Positions 26,582-34,976 of a stretch of 64,000 bases of DNA are shown here, piece after piece. The position numbers were made by a program, and so were the translations under genes. The stretch comes from Pseudobutyrivibrio xylanivorans. Its GTDB lineage: Bacteria; Bacillota; Clostridia; Lachnospirales; Lachnospiraceae. The stretch is taken from NCBI RefSeq assembly GCF_010906925.1, contig NZ_VTVE01000001.1, forward strand, positions 186,001 to 250,000. Direction: 5' to 3'. Numbering within the stretch: the first letter of the stretch is position 1; every line of letters begins with the position of its first letter. The notes beneath the pieces were generated by a model that did no database searches, had not been told where the DNA came from, and saw only the letters and a program-made list of their open reading frames with translations.

Positions 26582-27211
26582 ATGAAATTGCGCGAGCCAT
26601 ATAAAAATAAAACGAGAAAAAAATATACTGATGTATCAAAGTTTCTTAAGCAAGAATTCTCATTCAACACTTATGAAGATAGGAATGAAATACAAGCGAA
26701 ATATCGATCTACTATTGATAATGAGAGTAGAGTTTGGCTTCTTTTTGCTTCTAAAGAATGCGAGAATTGGGAATGCTTACAAGTAGCACAAAGTAAAAAT
26801 AATGTAAGTAGTGAAGTAAAAGACGTTATTCAATATATATTCTTAAATCTTCAGATAAACTATGATTTACTTGAAAAGAAGAATAGCTCTTTCTATGAAA
26901 AAGTACGACCTGTATCAACTAACGGATATAGTTACCGCGAGATTTTATATTCGTTTATAGGAAGGCAATTCAAGTATTTTAAGATATGTTTTTTGGATGT
27001 TGATAAATATTTAAACATTGTACCGAAAGAAGCTAATGTTACAGATGAGGAGCGCATAATAGAAATATGTAAGAATCAGTACGCTGAGGCGAAAATTGCT
27101 TATGAAACATTAGCTGTTTACTGGATGCAATATAATTCAGGGATAGATGGCCAAACAATTGCATACATTGCAGCCCATGAGGATGAGTTCGACGCTGAAA
27201 GCAATTATTAG
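26582..27211 (+). CDS. Unknown protein (209 aa) paired with the preceding gene
   Basis: ATG at 26582 is chosen; GTG at 26564 and TTG at 26492 are in frame but lack good ribosome sites. The protein is mixed alpha/beta by eye, with aromatic-rich segments (SRVWLLFASKECENWECLQV; GRQFKYFKICFLDVDKYLNI) and an acidic C-terminus. No family is recognised. It is co-directional with its neighbours and separated from the ATPase gene by 86 nt. Confidence 0.5.
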   Translation: MKLREPYKNKTRKKYTDVSKFLKQEFSFNTYEDRNEIQAKYRSTIDNESRVWLLFASKECENWECLQVAQSKNNVSSEVKDVIQYIFLNLQINYDLLEKKNSSFYEKVRPVSTNGYSYREILYSFIGRQFKYFKICFLDVDKYLNIVPKEANVTDEERIIEICKNQYAEAKIAYETLAVYWMQYNSGIDGQTIAYIAAHEDEFDAESNY

Positions 27212-27297
27212 ATATATTTAAAATTACTGAAGGGGTGACAGAATAAAACCGCAAGAGTATAATTCGTATATACGTTAATCTAATTAGGAGACATGAG

Positions 27298-29250
27298 TTG
27301 GGTATAGAAAAAGTAAGTATTAACAATTTTAAATCATTGAAAAAGGTAAGCATTAGTTTTGCAGATGATGGTGTGACCTGTTTATTAGGGAAAAATGGAT
27401 CAGGAAAAAGCTCTGTGATGAAGGCTATTAGTTATTTTTATAGTATTGCTAATAATCCGAATACTATTGAAAAAGTAATAGATAACAAAAACCCATTTAT
27501 TCAAAAAGCATCAATTGAAATAGTTTTTGATATTTCGTTACAGTCGAATAATGATATATTTAAAGATTCTTTAAAAGTATATAGGGATTTCATTACTGTA
27601 AATAGGAAATTAGTAATAGGACTTACTCAATATAAAAATGGACTGATAGAATGGTCGCCTATAAACAATGTATATGCGGTGAAAAAAATATTATCAGTAT
27701 TTCCTATATATTTTATCGATGCAAAGGAAATAACCGCTGATTCATGGAGCAATATATGGGATATTGTTAGTGAAATAGCTATAAGTATGTACGACGATGA
27801 TGATGCGAAAAAAACACAGATAGTTGATGTATTTAAAAATATATATGGCGATAGATTTTCTAAAACATATGAAAAGCTCTTGAAGGCACTTAATGAAGAA
27901 AAAATTGACATCAAACAAAATGATTATAAAGCGAAATATAAAAATGCACTCATATCAAGTTTGGGAGGAGAGCAATTTATATATGATGATGAAAAATTTA
28001 ATTATTATTCATATGGCATTAACTCGTTAAAATATTTGGCTTTATATATAAGACTGTTAACTGAGCTAACAGATGTATCATACAAAGAAGTATGTTTGCT
28101 TATAGATGAACCAGAAATAAGTTTACATCCACCGTATATAGACAGATTGGCCGAATATTTTATAAGTAAGCGAAAAATGCAGTATATGGTAGTTACACAT
28201 TCTCCACATTTTTTAGCTAACCTACTTAACTACAACCGAAAGGCAACTTTTTATAAAATATATAACGAAGAAGGTTATGCACAAGTGGAGGGTTATAAGT
28301 TCCCATTCGAGTCCGCTAAATGGCCGATTGGAGATAACGAAACGGTCCCATTTTTCTCTAATGCAGTTGTTTTTGTAGAAGGTACTAGTGAAATGCAGCT
28401 GTTCTACAATAAAGCTTTAAGGACACTTTTTCCAGTATTAGAAGAAGTTTCCTTTTTTTCAACTAATTCTGATGATTCGGCAACTAGAGCTATTTTGTCA
28501 AAAGGAAAGAATAAGGCAATTCCATATTTTGTGCTTGTTGATATGGATAAAATTATTGTTTATGCGGAGTCAAAGAAAAAGTTTAAGCAAAATAATAACA
28601 ATGAAACTGTTAACCCATTAAAAAGTGAAGACATAAACTTGAGGGAAAAATTTTATTATCCGGGAAAGTTTAGAACTAATACTACAAATCTTAGAAGTAA
28701 AATTAACATTGAATTAGAAAGGCTTTACCCAGTGACACAAGAAGAATTCATTATAACAGATAGAAATTTTGATATTTTGATTGATAATATAAAAAATTAT
28801 TGCCTCCAATATCAAGTTTATCCATTGAAAACAACAGTTGAAGGGTTGTTGATTAACCAGAATTCTTACAATGCTTTTATGGAATGGATTAAAAGTGATG
28901 ATTCACAAAAATATAATGAAGTGCATAATAATTTGGAGGCTTATTCAGATGCTAAAAAGTTATGTGTGCTACGTTGTCTATATCAGGGTAAGCTAGACAT
29001 TCTAAAAAAACCATTTGAAAACAAGACGAAATTTGTGGATGATGATACATATGATTTTATAACTAGATATTCAATAGGTACAAAAACGGAGTGGATTGAT
29101 AGATATATGAGTTGGATTATTCGGGAATGGCTAAAAGAATATAATGACGATTCTGATAAAAAAGTTAAGGAGATTTTTAAGTTATTTCCTGAACTCAAAG
29201 ATATTGTAAACCTTATAGCTGGTATGGTAAAATATCGTAAATACGAATGA
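27298..29250 (+). CDS. OLD-like ABC ATPase with TOPRIM domain, likely retron-associated effector
   Basis: A 650-residue protein. TTG start after TAGGAGA. LLGKNGSGKSSVMKA (about 29-43) is Walker A, LGGEQFIYDD (about 220) a signature-like motif, VCLLIDEPEISLHPPYIDRL (about 264) Walker B, and VVTHSPHFLANLL (about 297) the His switch. VVFVEGTSEMQLFY (about 357) and YFVLVDMDKIIVY (about 409) form a TOPRIM core with its Glu and DxD. OLD-family proteins are ATP-dependent nucleases, and SMC-like ATPase-TOPRIM genes accompany one class of retrons. The stop codon overlaps the proposed ncRNA start, and the reverse transcriptase follows. Confidence 0.85.
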   Translation: MGIEKVSINNFKSLKKVSISFADDGVTCLLGKNGSGKSSVMKAISYFYSIANNPNTIEKVIDNKNPFIQKASIEIVFDISLQSNNDIFKDSLKVYRDFITVNRKLVIGLTQYKNGLIEWSPINNVYAVKKILSVFPIYFIDAKEITADSWSNIWDIVSEIAISMYDDDDAKKTQIVDVFKNIYGDRFSKTYEKLLKALNEEKIDIKQNDYKAKYKNALISSLGGEQFIYDDEKFNYYSYGINSLKYLALYIRLLTELTDVSYKEVCLLIDEPEISLHPPYIDRLAEYFISKRKMQYMVVTHSPHFLANLLNYNRKATFYKIYNEEGYAQVEGYKFPFESAKWPIGDNETVPFFSNAVVFVEGTSEMQLFYNKALRTLFPVLEEVSFFSTNSDDSATRAILSKGKNKAIPYFVLVDMDKIIVYAESKKKFKQNNNNETVNPLKSEDINLREKFYYPGKFRTNTTNLRSKINIELERLYPVTQEEFIITDRNFDILIDNIKNYCLQYQVYPLKTTVEGLLINQNSYNAFMEWIKSDDSQKYNEVHNNLEAYSDAKKLCVLRCLYQGKLDILKKPFENKTKFVDDDTYDFITRYSIGTKTEWIDRYMSWIIREWLKEYNDDSDKKVKEIFKLFPELKDIVNLIAGMVKYRKYE

Positions 29251-29460
29251 GTAGTAATGATTTGACTTAAGTGTACATAATAGTCGAAGTCTCGTTGTTT
29301 TATCTGTTTGAGTCTGACAAACTTAAACTATGTATAATAAACCGAGAAAGAGTATTGGCTAATTTGAACGTTTATTATTTTAACAAAAGTATGTTAAAGA
29401 GATACTTTGTTAACGTATTGTTACGTTCGCGTAGCGAAAATGAAGAGGTACTCATTTGTA
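29242..29460 (+). ncRNA. Candidate retron msr-msd RNA
   Basis: The 256-nt gap between the ATPase and RT genes is highly structured. TACGAATGAGTA (29242-29253, overlapping the ATPase stop) pairs over 12 bp (one G-U) with TACTCATTTGTA (29449-29460), as a1 and a2 ends do in retron RNAs. Inside are GTTTG/CAAAC (29306-29322), ATAATAAAC/GTTTATTAT (29334-29378), TTAACAAAAGTAT/ATACTTTGTTAA (29380-29413, one bulge), AACGTA/TACGTT (29412-29427) and TTCGC/GCGAA (29426-29438). Several are mutually exclusive. The G after a1 would be the branching position. The exact msr/msd border is not determined. Confidence 0.7.
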
Positions 29461-29487
29461 AAGGCTTCAATTGTGAAGCCTTTTTTT
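29460..29487 (+). terminator. Terminator-like hairpin between the ncRNA and the RT gene
   Basis: AAAGGCTTCA-ATTG-TGAAGCCTTT followed by more T, ending just before the RT gene. It could end a separate short RNA transcript while letting some read-through reach the RT. Confidence 0.75.
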
Positions 29488-29505
29488 ATGGGAGATAATA
29501 ATGGT

Positions 29506-30543
29506 ATGAATGGATGGAATATACAGGATAAAGAGGATTTTTACAATAGAATAGGGGTAAAAACTGATTTGGAATTAAAGAGTTATGTTAGTTTCTTGGC
29601 AAAAAATAAATACTATAAACAATCAGTAGAAATACCAAAGAAAAATGGTACAAGATTAATCTATAATATTGATAAAACATCGGAGTTATATCGTATTCAT
29701 AATAATTTGAAAAAGCAATATTTGGATAGAATCTATATATCAGATGCAGCCTACGGTTTTGTTAAAAAGAGAAGTTATTATGATTACTTAGTACCGCATT
29801 TAAACAAATATAAAAACAGGCATTATATGAGAATCGACATTTCATCATTTTTTGATTCAATTAAAAGCGAACATATTGAAAATGCTTTTGGGTTTATTTT
29901 AAAAGAATGTAAAGATAGGGATTATATAATAGAAAGGTTAAAAGAGATTTTTTTATACAATGGAACGCTGGCGCAAGGAACACCTATAGCACCTGCTGTC
30001 TCAAATATAGTATTTCGTGAATTGGACATAAGAATAGAAAAGTATTGCAATAAAAGAAAGGTTGTTTATACAAGATATGCAGATGATTTGCTTTTTTCTT
30101 CTGACGATAATACTGTGATGAGAAAAGACTTTTACAGAGGAATAAGAAAGATACTTGGCAGCCGTGGATTTAATATAAATGAAGACAAAACAATAAATAT
30201 GTCCGATTCAATTGTCATGAACGGGATAGTTGTGGGAAAATCCATTCATTTATCAAGAAAAAAACTTAAACCAATTAGAACCATGTTGTTTGCTCTTAAG
30301 CTAGTAGAAAAAGAAAAGGATATCGAAAAATGTTTGAAATGTATTAATAACACCTTTCAAAAGGCTAAAATAGATAAGACTTTTAATAGTGCTATAGACG
30401 TAAGATTCTATCTTTGTGGATATCGCTCATATTTGATTCAAATTCTTAAATATTGTGAGGATATTAACATTGAAAATCGATTGAAAAAAATAATTAATAG
30501 TATTGAGTCTTATTTAAATGGTCCTAAAAAATCATTTTTATAA
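29506..30543 (+). CDS. Retron-like reverse transcriptase
   Basis: About 345 residues. ATG 29506 follows GGGAGA at good distance; ATG 29488 is also possible. MRIDISSFFDSI (about 107) is motif A, GTLAQGTPIAPAVSNIVFRELD motif B, YTRYADDLLFSS (about 186) the YxDD active site, and IVMNGIVV a shifted VTG-like motif. AAYGFVKKRS and YLVPHLNK occupy the places of the retron AHGF and NAxxH motifs, with only the His of NAxxH kept. No maturase or endonuclease domain is present, so it is not a group II intron. It is downstream of the structured RNA and the ATPase-TOPRIM gene. Confidence 0.8.
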   Translation: MNGWNIQDKEDFYNRIGVKTDLELKSYVSFLAKNKYYKQSVEIPKKNGTRLIYNIDKTSELYRIHNNLKKQYLDRIYISDAAYGFVKKRSYYDYLVPHLNKYKNRHYMRIDISSFFDSIKSEHIENAFGFILKECKDRDYIIERLKEIFLYNGTLAQGTPIAPAVSNIVFRELDIRIEKYCNKRKVVYTRYADDLLFSSDDNTVMRKDFYRGIRKILGSRGFNINEDKTINMSDSIVMNGIVVGKSIHLSRKKLKPIRTMLFALKLVEKEKDIEKCLKCINNTFQKAKIDKTFNSAIDVRFYLCGYRSYLIQILKYCEDINIENRLKKIINSIESYLNGPKKSFL

Positions 30544-30725
30544 CTCGAGGAATATAATAAGAACATTAGTGTCTGACCCCATTACAGAAATATTACATAT
30601 TGTAATAAAAATTCAATGGTGTTAGGTCCCATATGCTTGAGATGTTGTAATAAGTAATAAATATGAAATGGGGGCAATTACCTTTACGCTAATATATTTG
30701 TATGATTAAAAAAGAGGATAGAATG

Positions 30726-31268
30726 ATGAGTTTAAAAAATTTCAAAAGATTTGATATCGGAAAATTTATTTTTGGAGAGACGCTTACTGAACAGAAAAAA
30801 CTTGATATGTTGAAGTGGACATTAAGTACCACTTTAACAGCGGTATTACCTTTTTTGGTTGCAGTATTTAAATGGACAGCAGAAAAGTTTAAAAATAGTT
30901 TTTTTTCTTATATTCCGCATATAGATACATTATTATTGTTGTATGCTGTCGCCTTGAACTGCTATATTTTGAAAAAGGAACTTGAGGGTTATCATAAAAA
31001 TAAACTAATTGAAAGAGCTATATGTTTTTTTGGAGGAATAGTTGCACTTATTAGCGGCGGGTTTTATTGTTATCTTATAGGTGCAAAAATAGAAGAATTA
31101 CATAGTAATGTATTAATTATAATTATTGTAGTTACTATTATTAATTTACTTTTAGGCATTCTTTACATAGGAAGTGATTATGTAAAGAAGCCTCAAATTG
31201 TAGTATGTAATGCAGAAGATAATTCTGTTATACCTCAAGAAAAATGTGTAGAAGAAAAGGATGCATAG
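30726..31268 (+). CDS. Four-helix membrane protein, unknown
   Basis: About 180 residues, with ATG at 30726 giving 8 nt to AGAGG (30723 also fits). Hydrophobic segments: LSTTLTAVLPFLVAVFKW, IDTLLLLYAVALNCYIL, AICFFGGIVALISGGFYCYL and VLIIIIVVTIINLLLGILYI. The N-terminus is basic and the C-terminus soluble. No family is recognised. It ends 5 nt before the next gene, so the two are coupled. The 183-nt gap before it holds GTCTGACCCCATT and a facing GGTGTTAGGTCCC, remains of a small inverted repeat. Confidence 0.6.
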   Translation: MSLKNFKRFDIGKFIFGETLTEQKKLDMLKWTLSTTLTAVLPFLVAVFKWTAEKFKNSFFSYIPHIDTLLLLYAVALNCYILKKELEGYHKNKLIERAICFFGGIVALISGGFYCYLIGAKIEELHSNVLIIIIVVTIINLLLGILYIGSDYVKKPQIVVCNAEDNSVIPQEKCVEEKDA

Positions 31269-31273
31269 ATAAA

Positions 31274-32794
31274 ATGATGCTAAAAATCGTAAAGCCTATT
31301 TTTAGATATATTATTATATTAGTGGTGTTATTTGCTGTCTTTTTTATTGCGGGATTAGTAGTGCAACTGAGGAATAATGCTGATTATAATCAGGCTAAAC
31401 AATTATTTGATAAGCAAAGATATGATGAAGCATATATAATTTTTGAGAAACTTGATAGTTATAGTAACTCGCAAGAAATGGCTCAAAAATCATTTAATTT
31501 AGATAATATCCAAAAAGCAGAGGCAGAAATTTTGAATCAGAACTATGATATTGCGTTAGGGTATTTAAATGAAATTAAATCAGAGGATACTGATATTAAT
31601 TCAAAAAAGAATGAGATGAAGTATTCGATAGCAGTATCATTGTTTGATGATGGTCAATATGAAGAAGCAAAGGAGGAATTTGAATCTATTATTGATTATT
31701 CGGATTCAAAGTTGTATTTGACTCAAATAGATATAAAAATGATTGATTCTAAAAAGGATGAATTATATATATCTGCTATAACGGACTTTAACGACGGAAA
31801 TTATCAATTAGCTTTAAGTAAATTCATAGATATTGAGGATTATCAAGATGCAAGTTCATATATTAAAAAATGTGAAGATTACTTAAGGAGAATGGATTTA
31901 AATAGAACTGTTGCAGGAGGAGTCATAAATAGTGTTGCTATAACGTCAGGGGGAAAACTTTTATATACAGATAAAGATAATTCGGATTTTTCAAAAACTA
32001 CGGATTGGGAAAATTTAGTAAGTGTTGATACTTATGGAAAAATAATTATTGCAATAGATGAAGATAAAAATCTTTATACCGCAGGAACATATGATAATGG
32101 TTCTAAAATAAAATTTGATAGAAATACAGGTTGCATAGATGTCGCTACAGGAGAGCAATTTGCAGTTGCTTTATACTCTGATGGAAAAGTTGAAGCGGAA
32201 GGGCATAATGATGATAAACAATGTGATATCGCAGATTGGGATGATTATTTTGTAGTTGATATTGATGCAGGGTGGCGTTTTGCAGTAGGGCTGACAAATG
32301 GAGGGGAGCTCTTATTTTCTGGTGTAAGCAAGAGTCAAGAGAGTGAATATATATCAGAAAAAGAATTATGGAAAGATGTAGTTTCAATTAGTGCCAGTGG
32401 TGGTGGCGAAACAGCTGTTGGTTCGAATAGGCATGGAAAAGGGCACACTGTTGGTTTGACTAAAGAGGGAAAAGTAGTAGCGGTTGGAGATAATTCGTAT
32501 GGCCAATGTGATGTTGAAGATTGGAGTGATATAGTAAGGGTTTCTGCTGGAGATTGGTATACTATTGGAGTTAAAAGTGATGGAACTGTATTAATTACGG
32601 GTGAAAATAAGCCTAGAATGAAATATATAAATTCCGAAATATTTGAAAAAACTTATTACGATGTGGCAGCAGGATATGGTCAATCGTTATTTGTAACTAG
32701 CGGGGGTAGTCTTGATGCTTATGGATTTGATGATAACAATAAGCAATCAATAGCGGATTCTTGGGATGCCATAAAGGTAAAAAAATACAAATAG
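31274..32794 (+). CDS. Membrane-anchored protein with TPR-like and RCC1-like repeats
   Basis: About 506 residues. One membrane helix (about 10-32, IILVVLFAVFFIAGLVVQL) then three or four TPR-like hairpins (AKQLFDKQRYDEAYIIFEKL; AVSLFDDGQYEEAKEEFESI; AITDFNDGNYQLALSKFIDI). The outer part has RCC1-like blades: VAITSGGKLLYT, AVALYSDGKVEAEG, TVGLTKEGKVVAVGDNSYGQC, TIGVKSDGTVLITG, each ending in a short W-containing segment. RCC1-type propellers usually mediate protein contacts. Most of the protein should face outside. It forms an operon with the four-helix protein. Confidence 0.75.
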   Translation: MMLKIVKPIFRYIIILVVLFAVFFIAGLVVQLRNNADYNQAKQLFDKQRYDEAYIIFEKLDSYSNSQEMAQKSFNLDNIQKAEAEILNQNYDIALGYLNEIKSEDTDINSKKNEMKYSIAVSLFDDGQYEEAKEEFESIIDYSDSKLYLTQIDIKMIDSKKDELYISAITDFNDGNYQLALSKFIDIEDYQDASSYIKKCEDYLRRMDLNRTVAGGVINSVAITSGGKLLYTDKDNSDFSKTTDWENLVSVDTYGKIIIAIDEDKNLYTAGTYDNGSKIKFDRNTGCIDVATGEQFAVALYSDGKVEAEGHNDDKQCDIADWDDYFVVDIDAGWRFAVGLTNGGELLFSGVSKSQESEYISEKELWKDVVSISASGGGETAVGSNRHGKGHTVGLTKEGKVVAVGDNSYGQCDVEDWSDIVRVSAGDWYTIGVKSDGTVLITGENKPRMKYINSEIFEKTYYDVAAGYGQSLFVTSGGSLDAYGFDDNNKQSIADSWDAIKVKKYK

Positions 32795-32941
32795 GGTTCT
32801 AGACAAAGATTTGTGTCTGTATTAGTTCAGAGATGATACAAATGTAATGGGTTAATGAACCTATGTTTATAAAACAATCAGTTGTTGCGGATTCATTTTT
32901 AACTTATAATGAAATCGACATTAGGAAAGGAGGAATTGCCT

Positions 32942-32983
32942 ATGTACAATACCTCAAAATCCCTCCAGGAGATGGAGGCCTAA
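32942..32983 (+). promoter_or_regulatory. Possible leader peptide before the HNH gene
   Basis: A 13-codon ORF (MYNTSKSLQEMEA) follows a near-perfect AAAGGAGG site. CCTCC...GGAGG inside it can pair, as can GCGGG...CCCGC just after it, and a terminator-like stem follows at 33030. The layout suggests attenuation of the HNH gene. Confidence 0.35.
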
Positions 32984-33029
32984 TCTCGATTCGCGGGTTG
33001 AAGCGAAGCTTGCCCGCTCTTATATATTA

Positions 33030-33058
33030 GCTGCAGGGCGTGCTCTGCAGCACTTTTT
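33030..33058 (+). terminator. Weak terminator/attenuator hairpin before the HNH gene
   Basis: GCTGCAG (33030-33036) pairs with CTGCAGC (33045-33051), followed by ACTTTTTA. It is 9 nt before the HNH start codon. Confidence 0.45.
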
Positions 33059-33066
33059 ATAAACAC

Positions 33067-33348
33067 ATGAAAAGAAGAAAACGTAAAGAAAATCTCAAGA
33101 ATTTAATATGGGCCAAAACAAGTGGCATCTGTGCCAAGTGCGGAAGAACAGTTGAGGTAGATAAACGTACCATTGATCATTTCATACCTAAATATCATGG
33201 TGGCACAGATGATATTAGAAACCTTATTCCTCTGTGCAAGGCATGTAATAGAGCCAAGAGTTCTAGGCTTATGAGTATAGAGGAATGTTGTCCATTTCTG
33301 GATGAGGAATATAAGATAGAGATACGTAAATACGTAGGAAGAAAGTAA
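33067..33348 (+). CDS. Small HNH endonuclease
   Basis: A 93-residue protein. CAKCGRTV and LCKACNRAK are two zinc-binding CxxC pairs around RTIDHFIPKYHGGTDDIRNLIP, which holds the DH...N...H core of the beta-beta-alpha-metal fold. Small HNH proteins nick or cut double-stranded DNA and occur in defence islands and mobile elements. No clear ribosome site precedes the ATG, so expression may depend on the leader or on coupling. Repeat copy C begins 1-2 nt after the stop codon. Confidence 0.75.
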   Translation: MKRRKRKENLKNLIWAKTSGICAKCGRTVEVDKRTIDHFIPKYHGGTDDIRNLIPLCKACNRAKSSRLMSIEECCPFLDEEYKIEIRKYVGRK

Positions 33349-33349
33349 T

Positions 33350-33448
33350 CCATCGGCGAAGCCGATTATAATCCTTCCTTGCGGGCGACAGCCCGTGGTC
33401 TGTGGAACTCGGGCAGACCTGCGAGTGGAGCGAGCTGCTAGGAATGGT
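33350..33448 (-). repeat. Dispersed ~100-nt structured repeat, copy C (inverted)
   Basis: Reverse-complement of copies A and B with about 85-90% agreement by eye. In the orientation of copy A, its central stem reads CGGGC-TGTC-GCCCG instead of CTCGC-TGGC-GCGAG, so both arms changed together. It starts at the end of the HNH gene. Confidence 0.85.
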
Positions 33449-33514
33449 AAAATATACATGAGATACAGCATTTATGTGTTGGGGAGTTGAGTTTATGAAA
33501 AAGGAGATTTTGAA

Positions 33515-34240
33515 ATGAAAAAGAGAGTAATTGTAGTTGTTTTGATGGCATCAATGCTGGTTGGATGCAAAACTGCGTCTAAGGAAGAGGCAGCAATAGA
33601 GCCGGAAGAAGTGACTGTAGAGGAAAGCACTGAAGAGGCGGATGAGGCAGAAGAAAGAGAAGACGAGGGCGTTGAGACAGAGGAATCTTGGCGTGAGGCT
33701 TATTATGATTATCTGACCACAAATGAGGATGTAGCACCAGATGAAACGGGCAATCATGGATTACAAGTAACAATGATTTATTTAGATGACGATGATGTAC
33801 CGGAGTTATTTATAGACACGGGAATGGAGGCCGGTGGAGAGATTATTGCAACTTATTACGATGGTGAAGTGGTAAGCTACAATTTCCCACGACTAGGTTC
33901 ACAGTACATCGAAAGAAGTGGGCTTGTCTATACAAATACTGGGCATATGGATTACTACCCATTAACTATTACCAAGTTGGAAGATGGTGAGTTTAGGGAA
34001 ATTGGTGTTGGACTTGCCTATCTTAGTGAGGCAGACAGGGAGCATTTGATTGCCGATGAGAATTATCCATATATATTGACTTATGAGTGGGAAGATGAGC
34101 TTGTGAGTGAAGAGCAGTTTAATGCTAATGTTGCTGAGATTTATGATATGGAGCAGAGCGTGTATCCGGAGGAGTTCGTTCCGTATGATGAGTTTTTGAA
34201 GGGGCTGAGGAAAGAGAAATTAGAAGAGGCCAATTATTAA
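33515..34240 (+). CDS. Secreted lipoprotein, unknown
   Basis: A 241-residue protein with a lipoprotein signal: KKR, a hydrophobic core and MLVGC, Cys about 20. An acidic Glu-rich linker follows (about 25-60), then a globular domain with YLDDDDVPELFIDTGMEAGG, a pattern often seen in Firmicute surface lipoproteins. AGGAG occurs upstream (GAAAAAGGAGATTTTGAA-ATG). It should be anchored to the outside of the membrane. It ends 12 nt before the deformylase-like gene, but joint function is unlikely. Confidence 0.7.
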   Translation: MKKRVIVVVLMASMLVGCKTASKEEAAIEPEEVTVEESTEEADEAEEREDEGVETEESWREAYYDYLTTNEDVAPDETGNHGLQVTMIYLDDDDVPELFIDTGMEAGGEIIATYYDGEVVSYNFPRLGSQYIERSGLVYTNTGHMDYYPLTITKLEDGEFREIGVGLAYLSEADREHLIADENYPYILTYEWEDELVSEEQFNANVAEIYDMEQSVYPEEFVPYDEFLKGLRKEKLEEANY

Positions 34241-34252
34241 GTGAGGTTATAG

Positions 34253-34663
34253 ATGGTAAAAAAGATAGTAAGAGATCCACTTTTCCTACAGCAGAAATCT
34301 GAGCCAGCCACAGAGGCGGATGCTCAGGTGATTGTGGATTTGATGGATACATTAAAAGCAAATTTGGATAGATGTGTTGGCATGGCTGCCAACATGATAG
34401 GAGTGAAGAAGCAGATTATTGTTGTAGCTGCCGGGCCATTTATATTTCCCATGGTTAATCCTGTGATTACTGCAAAGAGTGGGAAGTATGAGACGGAAGA
34501 GAGCTGCCTATCGCTAGATGGAGTCCGTCCATGTGTGAGATACAAGGAAATCGAGGTGGATTACCTGGACCAGAACTTTAAACCACAGCATGGCAAGTAC
34601 ACAGGATTCACAGCCCAGATTATACAGCACGAGATACAGCATTTTAGTGGGGAGTTGATTTAG
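34253..34663 (+). CDS. Peptide deformylase homologue
   Basis: A 136-residue protein, close to the normal length of short deformylases. The three motifs are GMAANMIG (GxGxAAxQxG equivalent, Gln replaced by Met), EESCLS (EGCLS equivalent) and QHEIQHFSG (QHExDH equivalent). Cys, both His and the catalytic Glu are present. It would remove N-formyl from nascent proteins. The changes in motif 1 and EESCLS place it in the divergent second deformylase group of Firmicutes, so activity is probable but not certain. Confidence 0.8.
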   Translation: MVKKIVRDPLFLQQKSEPATEADAQVIVDLMDTLKANLDRCVGMAANMIGVKKQIIVVAAGPFIFPMVNPVITAKSGKYETEESCLSLDGVRPCVRYKEIEVDYLDQNFKPQHGKYTGFTAQIIQHEIQHFSGELI

Positions 34664-34671
34664 GGGAAGTG

Positions 34672-34703
34672 ATGGACCAGGGGGACGGGGTTAGTGGACC
34701 ATT
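34672..34703 (+). repeat. Short palindromic element, copy 1
   Basis: Ends ATGGACCA and TGGACCAT around the core GGGGGACGGGGTTAG. Further copies are at 36418, 38075, 39161, 41238, about 42111, 43732, 44574, about 46198 and 48619, with fragments at 34976 and 40224. Confidence 0.9.
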
Positions 34704-34763
34704 ATTAGCCAATGGAAAATAGTGTAAAAATAGTGTAATTTTAGTGGAGAAAAAGAGCTACTA

Positions 34764-34976
34764 TTGTTGCTGTTGAAGAAATACAAGGGCGAGTTCACAC
34801 CTATAGAAGTTAGCCGCGAGCTTGGGGTTACAAATAAGACTGTTATTAATCGATTAGCAGTGCTTGTTAAGATTGGATTCGTAGAACCTAATATGGTTAA
34901 AGAAAGAATTCGATCTTATGAATTAAGTTTTTTTGCAAAAGAGAATGAAAAGAGAATAAAGAAATTGCTTAAGTGA
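34764..34976 (+). pseudogene. Winged-helix fragment, probable remnant
   Basis: The 70-codon stretch encodes EFTPIEVSRELGVTNKTVIN followed by RLAVLVKIGFV, a winged helix like the C-terminal domain of some Fic or regulatory proteins. It has only a TTG start and no ribosome site. In-frame codons upstream (SGEKELLLLL) look like the same protein but are cut by a TAG at 34731. Palindromic element copy 1 lies just upstream and a fragment of it sits on the stop codon, so this is likely the tail of a gene broken by rearrangement. Confidence 0.45.

Noticed and set aside
29271-29498. Open frame of about 75 codons across the gap before the RT gene
   Set aside because: It has no ribosome site and covers the paired RNA elements; the secondary structure explains the region better.
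29506-30543. Group II intron maturase
   Set aside because: The RT has no maturase X or endonuclease domain and no intron domain V-like hairpin follows it.
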